64,000 nucleotides of DNA from Ilumatobacter coccineus YM16-304. GTDB lineage: Bacteria; Actinomycetota; Acidimicrobiia; Acidimicrobiales; Ilumatobacteraceae. Position 1 is the stretch's first letter. The number at the start of each line of letters is the position of its first letter. Under the pieces are notes generated by a model, which was given only the letters and a program-made list of their open reading frames with translations, had not been told where the DNA came from and did no database searches. The translations under genes were made by a program, and so were the position numbers. This document shows, in pieces, positions 49,123 to 57,518 of this stretch. The stretch covers positions 1,302,001 to 1,366,000 of the forward strand of contig NC_020520.1 of NCBI RefSeq assembly GCF_000348785.1, written 5' to 3'.

Positions 49123-50523
49123 ATGAACGGGATCGTTTCGTACGGCGTCCACCTTCCCTACTGGCGACTCGACCGGTCGAAGATCACGCAGACGCTCGGC
49201 CAGGGTGGCGGGCGCGGCACGCGCAGCGTCGCCTCGTTCGACGAAGACGCCACGTCGATGGGCGTCGAAGCCGGGCGGCGAGCACTCGCCGCCGCGGCTC
49301 CCGGCTACGGCGGTCCCGGCATCCTGGCCTACGCCACCACTGCGCCCGGCTACCTCGACAAGACCAATGCCACCGCGATCCACGCTGCGCTGCGCCTCGA
49401 CGACTGCGTACCGGCCTTCGACGTGGGCGGCGCCGCGAAGTCGGGCACGGCAGCGACGATCATGGCGCACAACGGCGGGATCGCCGTGCTCTCCGACGTG
49501 CGGACGGGCCGACCGGGTTCGGCCGACGAGGCCGCTGGTGGGGACGCCGCGGTCGCGCTGATCTTCGGCGACGACGCCGTCATCGCCGAGCCGGTCGGCT
49601 ACGCGCCGGTCACCGCCGAGTTCGTCGACCGGTGGCGCGTGCCGGGGGAGTCGTACTCGCGGCAGTGGGAGGAACGCTTCGGCGAGCACGCGTACGTTCC
49701 GCTCGCGACCCAGGCGGTCGGCGACGTGCTCAAGCAAGCCGATGTACAGATCGGCGATGTCGATCACGCGATCGTCGCCGGGCTGCACACTCGGTCGGTC
49801 AAGGCGGTGTCGAAGCAGTTGGGGTGCGCTCCCGAGCGACTCGCCGACGATCTGCTGGACACGATCGGCAACACCGGCACCGCGCACTGGGCGCTCATGC
49901 TCGCCAACGTGCTCGACCAGGCGTCACCCGGTGACCTGGTCCTCGTCGCGCATCTCGCCGACGGATGCGACGCGTCGTTGCTGCGCGTCACCGACGAGAT
50001 CGTGGCGTTCCGCGAGCGCCAGCGCTCGACCGCCGCCGAGCAGCTCGCCGCGACGACCACCGAGCTCGACTACTCGTCGTTCATGACCTGGCGCGGATTT
50101 CTCGAGCGCGAGCCGCCGCGACGCCCCGAGCCCGACCGGCCCGCATCGCCACCGAGTCTGCGCGGCAACGCGTGGAAGTACGGCTTCGTCGGCGGGCAGG
50201 ACGACGGTGGCTTCATCCACCTGCCACCCGGGCGGGTCAGCGTCGAATCGGGCGCGATCGACGAGATGACGCCGGTGCCGATGGCCGACCGCCGGGCGAC
50301 GATCGCGACGTTCACCATCGACCGGCTGGCGTACAGCCTCGCTCCGCCCGTCGTGGCGGCGATCGTCGACTTCGACGGCGGTGGGCGCATGCAGGTCGAA
50401 CTCACCGACGTCGACCCGGCCGAGGTGAAGATCGGCGATCGAGTCGAGATGACCTTTCGACGGCTCTACACCGTCGACGGCATCCACAACCACTTCTGGA
50501 AAGCGCGACCGGTCAGGTCCTGA
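49123..50523 (+). CDS. HMG-CoA synthase-like protein fused to an OB-fold domain, catalytic Cys replaced
   Basis: A 466-residue protein. Residues 1-345 have the thiolase-superfamily fold of archaeal HMG-CoA synthase (GIVSYGVHLPYWRLDRS, then GILAYATTAPGYLDKTNATA). Where those enzymes have ACKAGTAA, this protein has AAKSGTAA, so the acylated Cys is Ala (residue 105). Residues 350-466 form a DUF35-like OB domain without the zinc-ribbon cysteines. The paired thiolase gene starts 29 bases downstream. This parallels archaeal thiolase/HMGS/DUF35 complexes, with the parts rearranged. It is probably a non-catalytic partner or carrier, or uses another chemistry. Confidence 0.85.
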   Translation: MNGIVSYGVHLPYWRLDRSKITQTLGQGGGRGTRSVASFDEDATSMGVEAGRRALAAAAPGYGGPGILAYATTAPGYLDKTNATAIHAALRLDDCVPAFDVGGAAKSGTAATIMAHNGGIAVLSDVRTGRPGSADEAAGGDAAVALIFGDDAVIAEPVGYAPVTAEFVDRWRVPGESYSRQWEERFGEHAYVPLATQAVGDVLKQADVQIGDVDHAIVAGLHTRSVKAVSKQLGCAPERLADDLLDTIGNTGTAHWALMLANVLDQASPGDLVLVAHLADGCDASLLRVTDEIVAFRERQRSTAAEQLAATTTELDYSSFMTWRGFLEREPPRRPEPDRPASPPSLRGNAWKYGFVGGQDDGGFIHLPPGRVSVESGAIDEMTPVPMADRRATIATFTIDRLAYSLAPPVVAAIVDFDGGGRMQVELTDVDPAEVKIGDRVEMTFRRLYTVDGIHNHFWKARPVRS

Positions 50524-50552
50524 ACAGCGAAGGATTCGAGAGGGAACACATC

Positions 50553-51761
50553 ATGGCAAGTCATGGCATCAGAGATCAGGTGGCGATCGTCGGAATGGGC
50601 TGCACCCCGTTCGGCGAGCACTGGGACAAGAGCGTCGACGACATGCTCGTCGAATCGTCGTCGGCGGCCACGGCCTCGGCGGGCGTCGACCTCGACGACG
50701 TCGACGCGTTCTGGCTCGGCACCATGGGGTCGGGGCTGTCGGGTCTCACGCTCAGCCGTCCGCTCAAGGTCGACCACAAGCCGGTCACCCACGTCGAGAA
50801 CTACTGCGCCACCGGCTCGGAGGCGTTCCGCAATGCGTGCTACGCGGTGGCGTCGGGCGCGTACGACGTGGCGATGGCGATCGGCGTCGAGAAGCTGAAG
50901 GACTCGGGATACTCGGGCCTCGTCGTCCCCAACGTCGCGCACGACGGTTCGTCGGCCCAGCTCACGGCCCCCGCTGCGTTCAGCTTCCTCGCCCCGGCAT
51001 ACGGCGAGAAGTACGGGGTCGACAGCCAGGAGATGAAAGACGTGATGACGCGCATCGCCTGGAAGAACCACAAGAACGGTGCGCTCAACCCGAGAGCGCA
51101 GTTCCAGAAGGAGGTCTCGAAGGAGACCATCGAGTGCGCGCCGCTCATCGCCGGGCCGCTCGGCATCTTCGACTGTTCGGGTGTGAGCGACGGGTCGGCG
51201 GCGGCGATCATCGTCCGCGCCGAAGACGCCTACGACTACACCGATCATCCGATCTTCGTGAAGGCGCTGTCGTTCGTGGCGGGCCCGGCGACCGGAACGG
51301 TCGACCCCGACTACGACTACACGTCGTTCACCGAGGTGGTGCACTCCGCGACCGATGCGTACCGCCAGGCCGGGATCGAGCACCCGCGCGACGAGCTCGC
51401 GATGGCCGAGGTGCACGACTGCTTCACCCCGACCGAACTCGTGCTGATGGAAGACCTCGGTTTCGCCGAACGCGGCATGGGGTGGAAGGAAGTGCTCGCC
51501 GGCACCTTCGACCTCGACGGCGAACTGCCCGTCAACCCCGATGGGGGTCTCAAGTCGTTCGGTCACCCGATCGGGGCGTCCGGCCTCCGGATGCTGTTCG
51601 AAGCATGGCTGCAACTGCGCGGTGAGGCGGGCGATCGGCAGATCTCGTCGATCGGCCTCGACGGTGCGCCGGGCAAGACCAAGGCGCTCACGCACAACCT
51701 CGGCGGGTCGCCCGGGTCGTGCGTCAGCTTCGTGTCGATCGTCGGGAGTCGTCTCGACTGA
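50553..51761 (+). CDS. Thiolase (SCP2/acetyl-CoA acetyltransferase type)
   Basis: A 402-residue thiolase-family enzyme: QVAIVGMGCTPFGEHWDKS at the N-terminus, NYCATGSEA with the catalytic Cys85, EVHDCFTPTE with His288, and KSFGHPIGASG with His338. The terminal GGSPGSCVSF region is of the SCP2-thiolase type. It likely condenses or cleaves acyl-CoA. The ATG at 50553 has GAGAGGGA upstream. It is encoded with the OB-fused HMGS-like protein, so a two-protein complex is likely. Its end overlaps the convergent PLP-enzyme gene by 38 bases. Confidence 0.93.
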   Translation: MASHGIRDQVAIVGMGCTPFGEHWDKSVDDMLVESSSAATASAGVDLDDVDAFWLGTMGSGLSGLTLSRPLKVDHKPVTHVENYCATGSEAFRNACYAVASGAYDVAMAIGVEKLKDSGYSGLVVPNVAHDGSSAQLTAPAAFSFLAPAYGEKYGVDSQEMKDVMTRIAWKNHKNGALNPRAQFQKEVSKETIECAPLIAGPLGIFDCSGVSDGSAAAIIVRAEDAYDYTDHPIFVKALSFVAGPATGTVDPDYDYTSFTEVVHSATDAYRQAGIEHPRDELAMAEVHDCFTPTELVLMEDLGFAERGMGWKEVLAGTFDLDGELPVNPDGGLKSFGHPIGASGLRMLFEAWLQLRGEAGDRQISSIGLDGAPGKTKALTHNLGGSPGSCVSFVSIVGSRLD

Positions 51762-52914
51762 GGGCCTGCTCGATGTCGGCCAAGAGGTCGGTGGTCTCCT
51801 CCAACCCGACCGACATGCGGACGAGCCCGTCGGTCACGCCTGCCGCATCCATCTCCGCGGCGGTGAGGCTGGCGTGCGTCGACGTGGCCGGATGGCACAC
51901 GAGGGTCTCGGGTCCGCCGAGCGAGGTCGCCACGCGGCACACCGTCACGCGCTCGAAGAACTCCGACACGGCCTCGCGTGTGCCGAGGTCGAACGACAAC
52001 GTGGTGCCGTACTGCAGGAGTTGACGCGCGGCGATGTCGTACTGCGGGTGCTCGTTGAGGCCGGGATAGTGCGTGGCGCTCACCGCGTGGTGATCGGCGA
52101 GCAGCACCGCGATCGAACGGGCCGACTCGTTCTGCTGGCGGGTGCGCACGGCGAGAGTGCGCACGCCGCGGAGCGCGTTGAGCGCGTCGAACGGTGACGG
52201 CGTGGCGCCGTGGAGGACGGAGTACGCCCAGATCTCGGCGAGCAGATCGGCATCGCCCGAGATGACGCCGAGCGTCGCGTCGTTGTGGCCGGCGATGCCC
52301 TTGGTGGCCGAATGCAGCGAGATGTCGACGCCGTGGTCGAGTGGACGTTGCCCGAGCGGCGTGGCGAACGTGGAGTCGACGACGGTGAAGGGTCCCTTGA
52401 TCGCTCCGAGTTCGTCGAGGTCGGCGAGTTCGAGCCGCGGGTTCGACGGGGTCTCGGCGAGCACCACCATCGTTCTGCCGGGTTGCACCGCGGCCGCGAA
52501 CGCTCCGGGCTCGGCCACGTCGACGAACGTGGTCTCGATGCCCAGGCGTGCGCACGGACCTTGCAGGAATGCGAGCGTGCCGGCGTAGAGCTGGCGCTGC
52601 GCGACGACGTGGCTTCCGGACGAACACAACGCGAGCACGGTCGAGGCGATGGCCCCCATGCCCGACGCGAAGGCGAGCGACTCCTCGGCGCCTTCGAGGT
52701 CGCGGATCGCTTCTTCGAACGACCGCACCGTCGGGTTGCAGTAGCGGCTGTAGAAGTCGCCCTGCCGGATCGACGTGGCCCGCCGGTTGGCATCGTCGAG
52801 CGATTCCGACTCCCAGGTCGACGACGCCCACAGTGCCGGAGCGAGCGACCGTCCGGAGGCGGCGCGGCCGGCGGTGATGGCCCGGGTCGAAGGGGAGTGC
52901 TGATCGTCGGTCAC
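51724..52914 (-). CDS. Cys/Met-metabolism PLP enzyme (cystathionine gamma-synthase-like)
   Basis: A 396-residue fold-type I PLP enzyme. Lys205 in DISLHSATKGIAGHND binds the cofactor; YSRYCNPT (55-62) and ASGMGAIASTV (83-93) bind the phosphate, and AETPSNPRL is the substrate-carboxylate region. The end has SLGGPETLVCHPATSTHASL. The family includes cystathionine synthases, lyases and O-acylhomoserine sulfhydrylases, so the exact reaction is not settled. The GTG at 52914 follows TATCGT by 8 bases (leaderless). Confidence 0.9.
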   Translation of the reverse strand: MTDDQHSPSTRAITAGRAASGRSLAPALWASSTWESESLDDANRRATSIRQGDFYSRYCNPTVRSFEEAIRDLEGAEESLAFASGMGAIASTVLALCSSGSHVVAQRQLYAGTLAFLQGPCARLGIETTFVDVAEPGAFAAAVQPGRTMVVLAETPSNPRLELADLDELGAIKGPFTVVDSTFATPLGQRPLDHGVDISLHSATKGIAGHNDATLGVISGDADLLAEIWAYSVLHGATPSPFDALNALRGVRTLAVRTRQQNESARSIAVLLADHHAVSATHYPGLNEHPQYDIAARQLLQYGTTLSFDLGTREAVSEFFERVTVCRVATSLGGPETLVCHPATSTHASLTAAEMDAAGVTDGLVRMSVGLEETTDLLADIEQALSRDDSRRSTRS

Positions 52915-52942
52915 GACGCAGCACGATACCCGACCTCAGGGG

Positions 52943-53863
52943 TCAACAATTCGTGGTTTGTGTTTCTGCACGTCTTGACGACGTCGACACGTGCTGCGTC
53001 GCAGCAGGGTCGATCAGCTCGGACGTGATCGCGTCGATGAGTGCAGCGGCCACCTCGGGGGTCTCGCCGGGAACGGTGCGGACGATCTGGTGGACGATCG
53101 GAAGTGGGGGGAGGGCGTCGCCGGGCAGCCAGGCGATGATCGTGTCGTCGAGGTATCGCGAACCGAGCACGCCCACGCCGAGGCCGGCCTCGACGGCCGC
53201 ACGTACGCCGTTCATCGACGATGCGGAGAAGGCGACGGCGTGGCCGATGTCGGCGTCGTCGAGGAGCGGTTCGCTCAGCGTCCGGTAGAAGCAGTGTTCG
53301 CCGAAGGAGATCAGCGGGACGACATCGTCGGTGGAGAACGTCGATTCGCAGCACGCGACCCAGCGCAGTTGGTCACTCCAGAGGACCGTGTCGGTGTCGA
53401 GGAGTTGGTCATCGCTCACCTGGATGATCGCGAGGTCGATCGCGCCCGAGGCGAGCGCGTCGTCGAGGTGAGCGGAGTGGTCGATGACGAATTCGATGAC
53501 CGCGCCGGGGTGCGTGCGCTTGAACCGGCCGAGCACGGCCGCCATGCGCGACGCGTCGACCTCCTCGTTGGACCCGAGCTTGACCGTGCCGGTCAGTTCG
53601 CTGCTGGCGAGCCGTGCCGCAGCGCGATCGTGGAGGTCGACGATGGTCCGCGCGTCGTCGAGCAGCGCTCGCGTGTCGCGCGTGGGTCGCAGGCGGTGTC
53701 CGTCGCGGATGAGCAGCGGCCGGCCCACTCGCTCCTCGAGTCGTTTGATCTTCCAGCTGACGGCGGACTGCGACAGGTGGAGGTGCTCGGCAGCGCGGGT
53801 CATCCCGCCGTGGTCGAGCACGGCGATCAGTGTGCGGAGCGATTCGACGTCGAGGTGCAGCAC
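52943..53863 (-). CDS. LysR-family transcriptional regulator
   Basis: A 306-residue LysR protein: LDVESLRTLIAVLDHGGMTRAAEHLHLSQSAVSWKIKRLEE (residues 4-44) is the winged-helix DNA-binding domain, followed by the linker helix and a periplasmic-binding-like effector domain (90-295). The GTG at 53863 has TACGGT ending 6 bases upstream (leaderless). The effector is unknown. The divergent small Arg-rich gene and the downstream PLP enzyme on the same strand are candidate targets. TTCGACATGAA in the divergent region (53905-53915) could be a binding half-site. Confidence 0.92.
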   Translation of the reverse strand: MLHLDVESLRTLIAVLDHGGMTRAAEHLHLSQSAVSWKIKRLEERVGRPLLIRDGHRLRPTRDTRALLDDARTIVDLHDRAAARLASSELTGTVKLGSNEEVDASRMAAVLGRFKRTHPGAVIEFVIDHSAHLDDALASGAIDLAIIQVSDDQLLDTDTVLWSDQLRWVACCESTFSTDDVVPLISFGEHCFYRTLSEPLLDDADIGHAVAFSASSMNGVRAAVEAGLGVGVLGSRYLDDTIIAWLPGDALPPLPIVHQIVRTVPGETPEVAAALIDAITSELIDPAATQHVSTSSRRAETQTTNC

Positions 53864-53969
53864 GAGCCCACCGTAGACCGAACCCGACCGACCGAGCATG
53901 ACGGTTCGACATGAAAAGCACCGAATTGTGTTGCTTGTGCCATGGTCGCGATGGGCGCATGGTGGAGTC

Positions 53970-54167
53970 ATGACCACGATCCAGTTCGCCGCCACCCGCC
54001 CCACACGACCCACACGGCGCACACGCCTCGCTGCCAGGCGACGGCGTCCGTCGCCGCGACGCGTCGTTGCACAACTGCGACGACTGGCTCGCCCGCCGCG
54101 CCCGTTCACCACGCCCACCGATCACGTGTTGCGAGACCTGCCCGAAGCTCGTTCGATGCAGCGGTGA
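53970..54167 (+). CDS. Small Arg/Pro-rich protein
   Basis: A 65-residue very basic protein: a TRPTRPTRRTRLAARRRR start, then PSPRRVVAQLRRLARPPRPF and a less basic end. It could be a nucleic-acid-binding peptide, or a non-coding stretch read by chance, since GC-rich DNA yields Arg/Pro frames easily. Support is its position divergent to a LysR regulator and a GGAG sequence just upstream of the ATG at 53970; the frame stays open to 53898. No family is recognised. Confidence 0.35.
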   Translation: MTTIQFAATRPTRPTRRTRLAARRRRPSPRRVVAQLRRLARPPRPFTTPTDHVLRDLPEARSMQR

Positions 54168-54191
54168 TGGTGTGACCGGGTTGCGGTCGTG

Positions 54192-54995
54192 TCAGGCGAG
54201 CAGGTCGATGACCGTGCGGTGCAAGCGACCGTTGGAGCTGACCGCCGAGTCGTGTTGGTGCGTCACCTCGCCGAACCGATCGGTGAACGTGCCGCCCGCT
54301 GCTTCGACGATCGGCTTGACCGCGGCCAGGTCGTACGGCGCGACGCCGATGGCGTCGACCGCCACGTCCATCGAGCCTTCGGCGACGAGCATGTGTTGCC
54401 AGAAGTCGCCCATGCCGCGGCTGCGGCGGGCGCGCTGTTGGAGGGCGACCAGGTTCGGCGTGCGGCCCACGTCGTCCCATCCGGGACTGTGGGTCACGCT
54501 GACCTGCGCTTCGGCGAGATCGTCGACGGTCGACACGCCGAGTTCGCGCTCGACGATCGGTGAGCGCATGTGCGCGCCGAGGCCGACGCCGCCCCACCAT
54601 CGCGTGCCGATCGCCGGGGCCGACACCACGCCCATCACGGCGTCGCCCTGGTACGTGAGCGCGATCAGCGTGGCCCAGACCGGGATCCCGCGTACGAACC
54701 CGGAGGTGCCGTCGATCGGATCGATGACCCAACGCCACGGCGCGTCGTGGTCGCCGGCGAGTCCGTGCTCCTCGCCGAAGACACCGTGACCCGGCCGAGC
54801 GGCGACGAGCGCCTCGACGATGAGCGACTCGGCGCCTCGATCGATCTCGGTCACTTCGGTGGCGTTCGTCTTCCAGTCGACGCTGAAGTCGCGATCGACG
54901 AAGTGCGGAAGCGTGTAGGCGTCGGCGGCATCGGCCACCTCGAGGGCGAGGGCGAGCTCGGCGGCGAGTTCGAGCGGCGTGTCGGACATGGTCAT
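54192..54995 (-). CDS. Inositol monophosphatase-family phosphatase (HisN-like)
   Basis: A 267-residue phosphatase of the inositol-monophosphatase superfamily. It has WKTNATEVTEIDRGAES, FGEEHG (Glu75/Glu76), DPIDGTSGFVRGIPVW (Asp92 and Asp95), and APYDLAAVKPIVEAAGG near the end with the last metal Asp. The actinobacterial version with DGTSGFVRG is often histidinol-phosphatase (HisN); inositol-1-phosphatase is an alternative. The ATG at 54995 overlaps the enoyl-CoA hydratase stop (ATGA). Confidence 0.88.
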   Translation of the reverse strand: MTMSDTPLELAAELALALEVADAADAYTLPHFVDRDFSVDWKTNATEVTEIDRGAESLIVEALVAARPGHGVFGEEHGLAGDHDAPWRWVIDPIDGTSGFVRGIPVWATLIALTYQGDAVMGVVSAPAIGTRWWGGVGLGAHMRSPIVERELGVSTVDDLAEAQVSVTHSPGWDDVGRTPNLVALQQRARRSRGMGDFWQHMLVAEGSMDVAVDAIGVAPYDLAAVKPIVEAAGGTFTDRFGEVTHQHDSAVSSNGRLHRTVIDLLA

Positions 54996-55804
54996 GCGGG
55001 CGGCTGGAAGTCGGGGCTGCGCTTCTCCTGCAGGGCTGCGAGCCCTTCGGCGGCGTCGGGCCCGAGGAAGTTGAGCATCTCGTAGGCGAGCGATGCCTCG
55101 AAGTTCGGGAGGGCCTGGCGCAGCCAGTGATTGAGCGCCCGCTTCGTCATCTGCGTGGCGTGCACCGGGCCGGCCGCCAGCTTCTCGGCCACGCCCAACG
55201 CCGTCGACAGCACGTCGTCCTTCGGCACGGCCTTCGACACGAGCCCGATCCGTTCGGCCTCGCGTCCGTCGAGGAAGTCGGCGGTGAGCAGGTAGTACTT
55301 CGCTTTGGCCATGCCGCACAGCAGCGGCCAGATCGCCACGGCGTGGTCGCCGGCGCCGACGCCGAGCCGGATGTGACCGTCGGTGAGCTTCGCGTCTTCG
55401 TTGATGATGCTGACGTCGGCCATCAGCGCGACGGCGAGTCCGGCACCCACGGCGACGCCGTTGATCGCCGACACGATGGGCGTGTCGCAGTCGATCATCG
55501 TGCGCACGATGTCGCCCGCCTCCTTCATCACCCGCATGGTCTGCGCGTAGTCGCCGACCTGTTCGGCGATCCAGTCGAGGTCGCCACCGGCCGAGAACGC
55601 TCGCCCGGCGCCGGTGACCACGACGGCGCGCACCGAATCGTCGTCGCCGATCGTGCGGAACACCCGTGACAGCTGCAGGTGCATGTCGGCACCCGTTGCA
55701 TTCATCTTGTCGGGGTCGTCGAGCTTGATGAGCAGCACACCGTCGGTGCCGTCGGGACGCTCGAATCGCAGGCGGTCGTACTCTCGGTATCGGTCGTCGC
55801 TCAC
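54992..55804 (-). CDS. Enoyl-CoA hydratase/isomerase-family protein
   Basis: A 270-residue crotonase-fold protein: VLLIKLDDPDKMNATGADMH, GRAFSAGGDLDWI (oxyanion hole), then VSAINGVAVGAGLAVALMADVSI, with IRLGVGAGDHAVAIWPLL after it. In typical hydratases two Glu act; here the second site reads GAGDH, so the precise activity is uncertain and may be another crotonase reaction. The GTG at 55804 has TAGTCT ending 7 bases upstream (leaderless). It is coupled to the HisN-like gene by a 4-base overlap. Confidence 0.9.
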   Translation of the reverse strand: MSDDRYREYDRLRFERPDGTDGVLLIKLDDPDKMNATGADMHLQLSRVFRTIGDDDSVRAVVVTGAGRAFSAGGDLDWIAEQVGDYAQTMRVMKEAGDIVRTMIDCDTPIVSAINGVAVGAGLAVALMADVSIINEDAKLTDGHIRLGVGAGDHAVAIWPLLCGMAKAKYYLLTADFLDGREAERIGLVSKAVPKDDVLSTALGVAEKLAAGPVHATQMTKRALNHWLRQALPNFEASLAYEMLNFLGPDAAEGLAALQEKRSPDFQPPA

Positions 55805-55837
55805 CGAGCCGAGACTAACCGCCAGGCCGGCGGCAGC

Positions 55838-57367
55838 TCAGTGCCCTGCGCCGACGCGGCCGGAGGTGTCGCTGTGCAGCTTCTCGGCGTGGCGGTTCAG
55901 GCCGATCAACTCGGCTTCGATGCCGCGCTCCGCGAACTTCGCGACGACGGTGTCGAGCGCGACGATCGCGGAGGTGTCCCAGATGCGGGCGTCGGTGCAG
56001 TCGATCTCGACCCGGGGCACCTTGACGGCGTCGTAGTCGAACGCGTGGACGAGGTCGTTGGTCGAGGCGAAGAACAGCTGCCCCGTGACCGCGTAGAGCC
56101 GTGCGTGGTTGTCGGGGTCGACGACGCTGGTGACGTTGACGAGGTGCGACACGTGGCGCACGAAGAACACCGCCGAGAGGAGCACGCCGGCGGCGACGCC
56201 GTAGGCGAGGTTGTGGGTGACCACGACGATCGCCACGGTCGTGATCATCACGGCCGTCTCGGTCTTCGGCATGAGCTTCAGCGTCGACGGCTTGATCGAG
56301 CTCCAGCTGAACGTGCCGACCGAGACCATGATCATCACCGCGACCAGCGCGGCCATCGGGATCTGGGCGACGAGGTCGCCGAGCGTGAGGATCAAGATGA
56401 GCAGGAACACGCCCGACGCCAGCGTCGACAGGCGAGTGCGGCCCCCCGATCGGTGGTTGATCATCGACTGGCCGATCATGGCGCAACCGGCCATGCCGCC
56501 GAGGAACCCGGTGGCGACGTTGGCGATGCCCTGACCGCGCGACTCGCGGTTCTTGTCGGAATCGGTGTCGGTCAGGTCGTCGAGCAGCTGCGCGGTGAGC
56601 AGCGATTCGAGCAGGCCGACGAATGCCAGCGTGAGCGAGTAGGGGAGGATGATGCCGAGCATCTCGAAGGTGAACGGGACGTCGGGCAGCGCCAGGAACG
56701 GCAGCGTGTCGGGCAGTTCGCCCATGTCACCGACGGTCGGGAGCTGCAGGTCGAAGGCGATGGCGTACGCGGCGATCGCTGCGATGGCGACCAGCGGCGA
56801 CGGAATCGCCTTCGTGATGCGCGGGAGTCCGTAGATCACGGCCAGGCCGATGGCGATGAACAGCAGGTTCAGCATCAACTGGCTGTCGCGCACGGCCGAG
56901 GTCTCGTCGGAGAGGAGGATGTGCGGCACCTGTGCCAGGAAGATGAGGATGGCCAGCGCGTTGACGAAGCCGAGCATCACGGTGCGTGGGACGAACCGCA
57001 TCAGTGCGCCGACGCCGAGATAGCCGAAACCGATCTGCAGCAGACCGGCGAGGATCGTGGCGGCGAACAGGTAGCCGACGCCGTATTCCTCGACGAGGTC
57101 GACGATGACGAGTGCCATCGCACCGGTTGCCGCCGAGATCATGCCCATGCGGCCGCCGGCCATCGAGATGATGATGGCGATCGAGAACGACGCGTACAGG
57201 CCGACCTTCGGATCGACGCCGGCGATGATCGAGAACGAGATCGCTTCCGGGATCAGTGCGAGTGCGACGACGAGGCCCGACAGCAGGTCGGTCTTCGGGT
57301 TCGACCACCAGGCCATCTTGAGGGACTCGCTACGCGAGGGGCGAGTGAGCGTTGCCGCATCAGTCAT
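55838..57367 (-). CDS. SulP-family anion transporter with STAS domain
   Basis: A 509-residue membrane protein. Residues 1-400 hold the SulP transport domain: DLLSGLVVALALIPEAISFSIIAGVDPKVGLYAS at the start and NVATGFLGGMAGCAMIGQS as the sulfate-transporter signature. The C-terminal STAS domain (about 420-500) has DTSAIVALDTVVAKFAERG. Bacterial SulP proteins carry bicarbonate, dicarboxylates or sulfate; the anion is not decidable. The ATG at 57367 has a GGTGGA sequence upstream. Between it and the next gene lies a 151-base gap with no clear feature. Confidence 0.92.
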   Translation of the reverse strand: MTDAATLTRPSRSESLKMAWWSNPKTDLLSGLVVALALIPEAISFSIIAGVDPKVGLYASFSIAIIISMAGGRMGMISAATGAMALVIVDLVEEYGVGYLFAATILAGLLQIGFGYLGVGALMRFVPRTVMLGFVNALAILIFLAQVPHILLSDETSAVRDSQLMLNLLFIAIGLAVIYGLPRITKAIPSPLVAIAAIAAYAIAFDLQLPTVGDMGELPDTLPFLALPDVPFTFEMLGIILPYSLTLAFVGLLESLLTAQLLDDLTDTDSDKNRESRGQGIANVATGFLGGMAGCAMIGQSMINHRSGGRTRLSTLASGVFLLILILTLGDLVAQIPMAALVAVMIMVSVGTFSWSSIKPSTLKLMPKTETAVMITTVAIVVVTHNLAYGVAAGVLLSAVFFVRHVSHLVNVTSVVDPDNHARLYAVTGQLFFASTNDLVHAFDYDAVKVPRVEIDCTDARIWDTSAIVALDTVVAKFAERGIEAELIGLNRHAEKLHSDTSGRVGAGH

Positions 57368-57518
57368 GTTCGTTCCACCGTCATCTTCCAGAGGTCTCGG
57401 ACGTTCCGGACCACCGTCTGCGATGGGTGGGCCACGAATTCAGCTGTTCGACATCACGTATCGGCAGCAAAACCACGGTAGGTGAGGATCTCAGCGAAAT
57501 CGCGACACGTCGCACATG

